Below are positions 1-5,784 of a stretch of DNA of 10,139 nucleotides, piece after piece. The stretch is from contig LCJG01000028.1 in assembly GCA_000998025.1 (NCBI GenBank), positions 1 through 10,139 of the forward strand, written 5' to 3'. Position numbers and translations under genes: made by a program. The notes beneath the pieces were generated by a model. The model saw only the letters and a program-made list of their open reading frames with translations. It was not told where the DNA came from and searched no databases. Source of the stretch: Candidatus Collierbacteria bacterium GW2011_GWB1_44_6 (GTDB lineage Bacteria > Patescibacteriota > Microgenomatia > UBA1400 > MFAQ01). Position 1 is the first letter of the stretch. Each line of letters begins with the position of its first letter.

Positions 1-50
1 TCATCAAAAACTTTACCGGTGCCGATGTCACCAATCTCAAGTTTATCTAA
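1..50 (+). CDS. 3' end of an upstream gene (partial, function unknown)
   Basis: Reading from base 3 gives 15 open codons (IKNFTGADVTNLKFI) and a TAA stop at 48-50. The other two forward frames read into arginine- and cysteine-rich or otherwise unlikely peptides. The C-ending codons (acc, gcc, gtc, ctc, atc) match the style of the genes downstream on the same strand, which supports coding. Only the C-terminus is visible, so no product can be named. The stop lies 27 bp before the next start codon, and the downstream promoter overlaps this tail. It may be an earlier member of the same secretion-like locus, but that is inference from position only. Confidence 0.45.
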   Translation, partial: IKNFTGADVTNLKFI

Positions 51-70
51 CGATTCGCTTCTCGTATAAT
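42..70 (+). promoter_or_regulatory. Promoter with consensus -10 box for the secreted protein gene; predicted leaderless transcript
   Basis: A perfect TATAAT occupies 65-70, preceded by G and followed by T (GTATAATT, 64-71). A weak -35 candidate (TTTATC, 42-47, three of six consensus matches) sits at 17-bp spacing inside the end of the preceding gene. Placing +1 seven bases after the -10 box gives position 77, one base before the GTG start at 78. No Shine-Dalgarno sequence fits between the -10 box and the start. The transcript should therefore be leaderless or nearly so. Confidence 0.6.
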
Positions 71-77
71 TACTTTA

Positions 78-3000
78 GTGAAGAAATTTGTTTTTATCAT
101 ATTGCCACTGATTCTATTTGATCTCCTGTTAGCCAGATCCTCTTTTGCTGCCAGTCCAGCCACTTCTCCCACCCCAACTCCGGAAACACCAGCCCTGATT
201 CAGCCAGGGCCCAATCCCGGACCACCCATCGGTATACCCTGCGGCAATACCATGTGTCTCACCGGCGAAATTTGTGTTCAATATCCGGGAGACATCGACC
301 TTCATTGTGTTCCCGAAGACTTAGACCCCAATGATATTGGCAGTGTCAATGTCCCTCCCAAATGCGACCCCACCGGAGTTTTCCCCCCAAACAGCTCCTG
401 CTGGAACAACTTCAAGTCCACCCAAACCGACATTACGCTCTACGAGAAGACCTGTATCTACGAGCCAGTAGTCCGCTACGAGGGTACCCGCTATCTTCAC
501 GGTAAACCAGATGAACAGCCTTTTGACATGTGTGGCATTGGCAATTCTGGCCCTGGTGGACCTCCTGCACCAGGAGGTGAAGATGATGCTTGCACCGTCG
601 CAATGCTAGTCTATACCGATGTTCGGGATGCAGAGCTCGGCAGCTATGGCCCAAACACCGCCGCCGAAGCAGACAATTCTATCGATTTTTTAGCCCAAAA
701 CTATCTCTACAACGCTCTCTTTGGTAGACCGGATAATCTCCAAGACAAAAATCGGGAAGCCTATCGAACCTATTGGCGCTTACTTCCGGCGAATAACCAA
801 GCCGATCTCCGTTCTTTTATCCTCAACATGGCTCACGACGATCTAATTCTAAATATCAAATTCAACTTCACCGATACTAATGGTCTCCAAAAAGAGACTG
901 ATTTTAAAAGTCTCTACGACGCCCTAAGTAAACAAGTTATCTTCTTTACTCATTTTCCCTTTATCAGAATTGGCTGTCTTACCAAATACCCCGTCTGTCC
1001 CGAATTTGCTCAAGCAACAAGAGAGCTCAAGCCCATCTTCCAAGACCTTCTCGACACCGCCCTGGAGCTAAATATTCCTGGCGCCACCGAAGCTATCCAA
1101 GCCTACAATCTCGTTATGGCCGCCTTCAATTATGACCTAGATGGCCCCTACAACGCTTTTGTGCCCCTTGATTTTAGCGGAACCAGAGGCTATATCCTCA
1201 AAAAAAAGGACGAGTTCGAAGATCAACTATATAAAAAAAAGTATGACTTTTGGCTCAAAGATATTCTAAACAAGCCAAGATATGGCACTGACAAACCAAC
1301 CCTTACCAATGTCTCCAGGGAGAATCTTCCTTACGTCGGCGCTATCTACGACGGACTCCTCTCTCCGAAGTTTGGCATGTTCACCGCCCTACAGCCGCAG
1401 TGGATGACAGAAAAAATCATCAACGACCAGGCTCTCACAGATTACAAACTTGGCAACAAACCAGAAGATCTACCGGAAATCAAAATCTCAAAACGCAACT
1501 TACTTGACACCATTACCGAAGAAGCTGCCGCCTTTATTACTAACCCCTTCGGCTGGATATCATCAAAAGTTAGAAGTTTCTTTACTGACGAAGACAAAAA
1601 GAAGGGTTACACCGACATTGATGTCGACAACGATATTAAGATTATTAGAGAAGTTTACGACAATCCGGCAGGTTGCCCTCTCCCACTAAGCTATCACTTA
1701 CTTTCCCCCAAAACAGCCGCCGACGCCAAGGGTACCAAGGATGGACCACTAGACGATCATCATCAAGTAGTCTGGATTACCGGCAAGCAGCTTGCTTGGA
1801 ATTACGATCCTGAACACCGACCGATGTGGAAAAATACCTGTATCAACATCAAAGATTCCGGGGGCAATATCATTGGGCGGGACTGCGGCTTTCATTTTGA
1901 ACCCTGCCCCACTGATGATGCTCATTATGTCTTAGGCGACCTGTGCTATACCAGAAAGTGGAGTGTCACCGGCATAAAACACGGCAAGGGGTTAAATGTC
2001 CTCAACAATCCCAAACAAACGGACATCAAAGAAATGACCGCTAACAATGACAAATACTCTTTCTATAAAATGATGCTTCCTGCTGGCGCTAGCAAGATTA
2101 CCGACGCCAGCATCGACGCTCCGCTAGCCAAAAACTTTGTTTCCTATCTCAGTGGTAACACTGCCACCGTCACCAATCCCGATGGAACTCAAGATACTCA
2201 AACCCAGGGCAACTTAACCGATACCGCCACCGGACCAAATGGAGATAGTACTATTCTGAACCCTGCTGAGCCCATCAACCGGATCAACAATCTAGCTCAA
2301 GACTCTATGCATATGCTTCAAAACTGCTGGACCGTACCTTTTGGTCTACAAAACTCCCCCAGATGCCAATTGAAATTCCCCGAACAATCCCCCACCAATA
2401 CTTGCAGTGGAGAAGCCTTCAAGAAGATTGTTGGTAATCCTGACAAACCTTCCGCCGCTGGAACTAGCTATTTTAATTCCTTTATTAACCCCAAACTTAC
2501 CCCGGAAGTCATCTCTGCCTACGCAGAAGCCGAAAAAGTCACCGGAGTTCCCTGTGAAGTTTTAGCTGGTATTCATTTCAAAGAAGGAGACAACAATCCC
2601 GACCAAGATTTGCAAAGTGGTGCCCCCCTGGGAGGAAGATCATTAAAGGAATCCGCCATTCAAGCAGCAGAAGAGTTAATGGGCAAAGCAGGTGGAAAAA
2701 TTATTGCCCTCAATCAGCTTATCAAAGCCCTTTCCTACTACAATGGTGGTGGTAATTCAAACTGCCAAACTGGTGGCAGTTACAGCTGTCCAGCCGCCAC
2801 CACTGATCGTTGCGGACAAACAGTTGCTTGTGCTTCAGATCCCAAAGCTTGCATCTGTAGCCCACGAGGTGTCGAGGCAGGCTCGTGTCGGGCCTTATGC
2901 ACTCAGGGATTCCCCTACCAATTCAACTACTCTTACTGTCCTCCTGCTTCCACCGGCTACGACGACCCCTATGTCACCAATCTTTGGAAATCCCCAGTTC

Positions 3001-3140
3001 ATGATCAAATGTATATTCTATATATGTACGACTGTACCCAGACAAAACCCTACATCGACACTCGCCCCGGCACCCTCACCGTCGCCATCAGCCTTTTCCT
3101 TCAGGGATCAGCTACTAATTCTACTAAACCTAACAAATGA
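78..3140 (+). CDS. Large secreted cysteine-rich protein with C-terminal lysozyme/SLT-like (lytic transglycosylase-like) domain
   Basis: This 1020-aa protein starts at GTG. Residues 1-24 form a signal peptide (KK, a hydrophobic stretch, then cleavage likely after SFA). A Pro/Thr-rich linker follows (about 26-52), then a Cys-rich N-terminal part (nine Cys between 55 and 172), a long unrecognised middle, a Thr/Asn-rich linker (about 692-725), and a C-terminal domain from about 800. That domain resembles the SLT/lysozyme fold: GVPCEVLAGIHFKEG (823-837) with candidate catalytic Glu836, ALSYYNGGG (884-892) like the YNaG motif, and a later DPYVTNLW. Between the last two lies an insertion with nine cysteines (896-954). 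I count 30 cysteines in all and no membrane span after the signal peptide, so it is probably exported and disulfide-bonded. Such enzymes cut peptidoglycan, and in type IV secretion a VirB1-like enzyme does this to let the apparatus through the wall. Its neighbours (an anchored protein overlapping by 4 bp and a VirB6-like channel) fit that role. The gene itself is certain; the enzymatic call is inferred from motifs. Confidence 0.7.
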   Translation: MKKFVFIILPLILFDLLLARSSFAASPATSPTPTPETPALIQPGPNPGPPIGIPCGNTMCLTGEICVQYPGDIDLHCVPEDLDPNDIGSVNVPPKCDPTGVFPPNSSCWNNFKSTQTDITLYEKTCIYEPVVRYEGTRYLHGKPDEQPFDMCGIGNSGPGGPPAPGGEDDACTVAMLVYTDVRDAELGSYGPNTAAEADNSIDFLAQNYLYNALFGRPDNLQDKNREAYRTYWRLLPANNQADLRSFILNMAHDDLILNIKFNFTDTNGLQKETDFKSLYDALSKQVIFFTHFPFIRIGCLTKYPVCPEFAQATRELKPIFQDLLDTALELNIPGATEAIQAYNLVMAAFNYDLDGPYNAFVPLDFSGTRGYILKKKDEFEDQLYKKKYDFWLKDILNKPRYGTDKPTLTNVSRENLPYVGAIYDGLLSPKFGMFTALQPQWMTEKIINDQALTDYKLGNKPEDLPEIKISKRNLLDTITEEAAAFITNPFGWISSKVRSFFTDEDKKKGYTDIDVDNDIKIIREVYDNPAGCPLPLSYHLLSPKTAADAKGTKDGPLDDHHQVVWITGKQLAWNYDPEHRPMWKNTCINIKDSGGNIIGRDCGFHFEPCPTDDAHYVLGDLCYTRKWSVTGIKHGKGLNVLNNPKQTDIKEMTANNDKYSFYKMMLPAGASKITDASIDAPLAKNFVSYLSGNTATVTNPDGTQDTQTQGNLTDTATGPNGDSTILNPAEPINRINNLAQDSMHMLQNCWTVPFGLQNSPRCQLKFPEQSPTNTCSGEAFKKIVGNPDKPSAAGTSYFNSFINPKLTPEVISAYAEAEKVTGVPCEVLAGIHFKEGDNNPDQDLQSGAPLGGRSLKESAIQAAEELMGKAGGKIIALNQLIKALSYYNGGGNSNCQTGGSYSCPAATTDRCGQTVACASDPKACICSPRGVEAGSCRALCTQGFPYQFNYSYCPPASTGYDDPYVTNLWKSPVHDQMYILYMYDCTQTKPYIDTRPGTLTVAISLFLQGSATNSTKPNK

Positions 3141-3706
3141 ACAAAAAAATCATCCTCCCGCTGCTCTCTCTCGCCCTCTTAATCGCTTTTATTGTTATCG
3201 GCATCCTACAATACCGATCTCAAAGACCTGTAATTAGTGAGACAGTTCCCCTAATTCCGGCAACACCAACTCTAATTATCACTCCACGGCCGGATGTCGA
3301 AATTACGCCACTGGCAGGAATTCCCAAACAAACCAATACCATAGAGGCCACCAAACAAGTATCAGACGAAATTTCTTTTGCTGAAAAAGAAAAAATTTAC
3401 GCCGCCTTTCCTTTGAGGACAGAAGATATTCAAACTTCATCTGGTCTCATCACCACCATCAATATTTATTCATTGTCCCATGACCCTGCTTCAGCCATCC
3501 GTCTGGAAATATACGGCATAAATTATAACGACCAGACCTTATCCGGCCCCAATGCCATCGCTTTCAAAGAATCTTTCCTTGAAGCAAAAAGGCAAATAGA
3601 CTCCCGGGGGGCTATTCTAAAAAATCTGCAAATTATTTTCGGCAATCGCCAATACATCCAAGACACCGCCACTTACTGGGTCACCACCATGAATCTTCTC
3701 AATTAA
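3137..3706 (+). CDS. Single-pass membrane-anchored protein, function unknown, coupled to the secreted transglycosylase-like gene
   Basis: This 189-aa protein has one N-terminal hydrophobic segment (about residues 5-25, preceded by NKK). The rest should therefore lie outside the cytoplasm, or the segment may be an uncleaved signal anchor. A Pro/Thr-rich linker (about 30-68) leads to a compact domain of mixed helix and strand (about 75-187) that I do not recognise. It has no cysteines, in sharp contrast to the gene before it. Its ATG overlaps the TGA of that gene in an ATGA tetranucleotide (3137-3140). This implies one mRNA and coupled translation, and no separate promoter is evident. Position between a wall-lytic protein and a VirB6-like protein suggests an accessory part of a secretion or pilus-like machine, but no family match is claimed. 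Confidence 0.75.
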   Translation: MNKKIILPLLSLALLIAFIVIGILQYRSQRPVISETVPLIPATPTLIITPRPDVEITPLAGIPKQTNTIEATKQVSDEISFAEKEKIYAAFPLRTEDIQTSSGLITTINIYSLSHDPASAIRLEIYGINYNDQTLSGPNAIAFKESFLEAKRQIDSRGAILKNLQIIFGNRQYIQDTATYWVTTMNLLN

Positions 3707-3711
3707 CACCT

Positions 3712-3902
3712 CGTCATTCCGACCAAGCGAAGCGCGTGGAGGAATCTCCCTCCACCATCCGTCATTCCGGGTAAGCCAGCCCTGAGTATTCTCGAAGGGA
3801 CCCAGAGTCCATCTCCCGCACTCGTCATCCCGACCGCAGTGGAGGGATCTCCTTCCACCCTCTTCGTCATTGCGAGTCTCGTACTCGAGCCGAAGCAATC
3901 CA
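3712..3902 (+). repeat. Cluster of four REP-like intergenic repeat units (CGTCAT family)
   Basis: Four units in the same orientation begin with CGTCATTCCG (3712), CGTCATTCCG (3760), CGTCATCCCG (3823) and CGTCATTGCG (3865). Each carries an inverted repeat. Unit 1 has GTGGAGG/CCTCCAC (3736-3742 with 3749-3755, 6-nt loop). Unit 3 has GTGGAGGG/CCTTCCAC (3839-3846 with 3851-3858, loop ATCT, one G-U pair). Unit 2 has a weaker GGAC/GTCC (3798-3801 with 3807-3810). Unit 4 has an outer ATTGC/GCAAT (3869-3873 with 3895-3899) and an inner CGAGT/ACTCG (3873-3877 with 3883-3887). Units 1 and 3 share the motif ggaggRatctcc; unit 4 is the CGTCATTGCGAG...GAAGCAATCC type. I recall similar motifs as dispersed intergenic repeats in several unrelated bacteria. 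No REP-associated transposase is visible here. The hairpins follow the stop codon of the 189-aa gene by a few bases, so they could also stabilise or end that transcript. Open frames over this stretch are by-products of the repeats. Confidence 0.8.
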
Positions 3903-3931
3903 GACTAATATCATCAATCTGCAATGTGCAA

Positions 3932-3959
3932 TTTAAAATATCGCTCTTTCCTGTATAAT
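3932..3959 (+). promoter_or_regulatory. Promoter for the VirB6/TrbL-like gene; near-leaderless start
   Basis: A perfect TATAAT at 3954-3959 (GTATAATT at 3953-3960) is preceded at 16-bp spacing by TTTAAA (3932-3937, four of six matches to TTGACA). The predicted +1 is about 3966, three bases before the ATG at 3969, so there is no room for a Shine-Dalgarno site. It lies directly after the repeat cluster and gives the polytopic membrane gene its own transcription start, separate from the two genes upstream. Confidence 0.65.
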
Positions 3960-3968
3960 TTTATTGTT

Positions 3969-5723
3969 ATGCGACCGCTGCAAAAAACCTTCAGTCTTCT
4001 TTTTCTATCTCTTTTTATTTTTATTTCATTAGTTATTGCGCCCCAAACTCATGCCGCTCCGCTTCTTTTCGATCTAGCCACTCAACCCCTAACCATCTTT
4101 GACTACGGCAAAGAATTTTGCGATAAACGCTCCGGGGATCTCATGAACCTTGAAACCTGGTACTCGGGCAAATGTGCCGAGGGAACTGATACCCTCAGCG
4201 GTGACGGTGTTGGTTTTTCGGACATCATTTTCCTGCAAGGAATTGAGTACTTAATTGGTCCTCAATATTACAGTTTTCTCGATACTATCACCAAGCTACT
4301 TAAGGGCCTTGTTATCCTACATGATTCTCTGACTCAAGGAAAAACTCCTCCAAATAATATTGCCACAGACCAAGGACTCATCCCCATCCTTGCCTCTGTA
4401 ACCACCGGCCTCATTACCACCAAACCAGCCAGTTCATTGGATTACTTAGCTTATGTCTCCTCCAATCTTAAGAGCCATCAAGTTATCGACCAGGCCTTCG
4501 CCGCCGGACCTGGCTACGGGTTCCAGGCTCTCTCTCCCATCCTTCCTCTCTGGCGTGCTTTTCGTAATATTGCCTATCTTCTCTTCGCTCTCGGCTTTGT
4601 CCTATACGGAGTCATGATTATGTTCCGCATCAAAATAGACGCCAAGACCGCCGCCTCCATTCAGCTCGCCATCCCCAAACTCATAGCTACACTGATACTC
4701 ATCACTTTCTCCTACGCCATTGTAGGTTTATTGATTGACTTTTCCACGGTCATCTCCGGTATGCTAATCAATGTTCTTGTAGCCGGAGACATCCTTACTG
4801 GTATCGATTTTCTCCCTCTAGTCGCCGGAGGCCAATCCTTCTTTGGTGCCATCGGCTCCTTCCTCCTCAACACCTTCGTTGCGGTTATGGTTTCTCCCTT
4901 TATCGTCTTCAATTTGCTCATTGGAGGAGCCACTGGAGCTGTCCTAGCTGGGGTAGTAGGTGGCATCAGCCTCTTTCTTCCCAGCGCAGGTTTCTTTGGC
5001 GTTATCATTATCATCATCATTTTTCTCGCCATTGGCTTTTCTTACTTCAAATTAATAATGAAATTATTCCAAGCCTACTTTAGTGTCATCATTAGCCTCA
5101 TCTTTAGTCCCATCTTGCTCCTGGGGAATCTCTTACCTGGCTCAAACGCCCTCAACTCATGGCTTATGACTTTGATCGGCAACCTAGCTGTCTTCCCCGT
5201 CGCCTCATTCTTTCTTGTTCTGTCCTATGCTCTCATGTGCCAGCCAATAATTTCCCTCTTTGCCGCCACCGACGCTCTCCTCAATGCCAATGTAGGTACG
5301 ATTGGTATTGAAACACTCCTCGGCGTAAAACAACTCTCCACCATTAGCAACATCTGGACCCCTCCCATGACCGTTCCTTTTTCCAGTTCCATCGTAACTA
5401 CTGGCGGAGCACAGACGGGGACCTATGCTGGTAGTGTCGGCAGTCTTATCCTCGCTGCCATTGGCTTTGGCCTCCTTCTCATGTCCAGTAAATACTGTGA
5501 AATGGTCGAAAAAGCTCTCAAGACTCCTCCCTTCCCCTATGGCTCGGCCATCGGCGACGCCCTCAAGAGTGGAATTGGACTGCAGGACACTTGGTCTCAA
5601 TCCGGATACAAACTTCCCTTTAAAAAATACACCAGACCTGTTTCTGAATTTTTAGATGAACAAACTCCAGGTCAACATATTAAACCAACAACAGATGCTC
5701 TCCTTAAAAGCACGGGGGGATAA
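3969..5723 (+). CDS. Polytopic inner-membrane protein, VirB6/TrbL-like type IV secretion system component
   Basis: This 584-aa protein is likely an inner-membrane channel component of a type IV secretion-like apparatus. Residues 1-29 look like a signal peptide (MRPLQK, a hydrophobic core, then THA before the cut). An extracytoplasmic part follows (about 30-190) with two cysteines (51 and 69) that could pair. Hydrophobic spans then lie at about 197-218, 233-256, 291-337 (probably two, Gly-rich), 341-362, 366-388, 398-424 and 487-507. The tail from 508 is polar. The stretch from FRIKID (219) through KLIATLILITFSYAIVGLL to DF (258), the later LIFSPILLLGNLLP, and WLMTLIGNLAVFPVASFF resemble the core I associate with VirB6/TrbL-like proteins of CPR bacteria. 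I chose the ATG at 3969 over an in-frame ATG at 3924 because the earlier one lies upstream of the -10 box and adds a polar 15-residue extension before the signal sequence. VirB6 proteins are often about 300 aa and TrbL longer, so the added N-terminal domain is notable. An alternative is an unrelated polytopic transporter. Confidence 0.75.
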   Translation: MRPLQKTFSLLFLSLFIFISLVIAPQTHAAPLLFDLATQPLTIFDYGKEFCDKRSGDLMNLETWYSGKCAEGTDTLSGDGVGFSDIIFLQGIEYLIGPQYYSFLDTITKLLKGLVILHDSLTQGKTPPNNIATDQGLIPILASVTTGLITTKPASSLDYLAYVSSNLKSHQVIDQAFAAGPGYGFQALSPILPLWRAFRNIAYLLFALGFVLYGVMIMFRIKIDAKTAASIQLAIPKLIATLILITFSYAIVGLLIDFSTVISGMLINVLVAGDILTGIDFLPLVAGGQSFFGAIGSFLLNTFVAVMVSPFIVFNLLIGGATGAVLAGVVGGISLFLPSAGFFGVIIIIIIFLAIGFSYFKLIMKLFQAYFSVIISLIFSPILLLGNLLPGSNALNSWLMTLIGNLAVFPVASFFLVLSYALMCQPIISLFAATDALLNANVGTIGIETLLGVKQLSTISNIWTPPMTVPFSSSIVTTGGAQTGTYAGSVGSLILAAIGFGLLLMSSKYCEMVEKALKTPPFPYGSAIGDALKSGIGLQDTWSQSGYKLPFKKYTRPVSEFLDEQTPGQHIKPTTDALLKSTGG

Positions 5724-5784
5724 GCCCACATACAGTGATCTCAAGTTCCAAGTATGATGTAATAGGTTCTTTGTTCAATAAAAA
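5724..5784. other. Convergent intergenic junction without a clear intrinsic terminator
   Basis: These 61 bases separate the stop codons of two convergent genes. The only inverted repeat I see is a weak CATAC/GTATG (5729-5733 with 5752-5756) with an 18-nt loop and no T-run following on either strand. Transcripts from the two sides may overlap or end by another route. The change of base composition between the two halves of the window falls here. Confidence 0.5.

Noticed and set aside
572..609. Strong Shine-Dalgarno (AGGAGGT) followed by ATGATG inside the secreted protein gene
   Set aside because: The frame closes after eight codons (MMLAPSQC) and the site arises from Gly-Gly codons.
2692..3237. 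Plus-strand 181-codon frame overlapping the end of the secreted protein gene
   Set aside because: It is a shifted-frame shadow: the product is Pro/Thr/Ser-rich with no start signal, and the in-frame gene carries the SLT-like motifs.
3617..3924. Minus-strand open frames of 73 and 93 codons over the repeat cluster
   Set aside because: They are made of the CGTCAT repeat units (Arg/Gly-rich products), lack ribosome binding sites and overlap the end of a real gene.
3924..3968. Upstream ATG at 3924 as the start of the VirB6-like protein
   Set aside because: It lies before the -10 box of the gene's promoter and would put a polar 15-residue extension ahead of a normal signal sequence.
5729..5756. 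CATAC/GTATG inverted repeat as a bidirectional terminator
   Set aside because: The stem is only five base pairs with an 18-nt loop and no T-run on either side.
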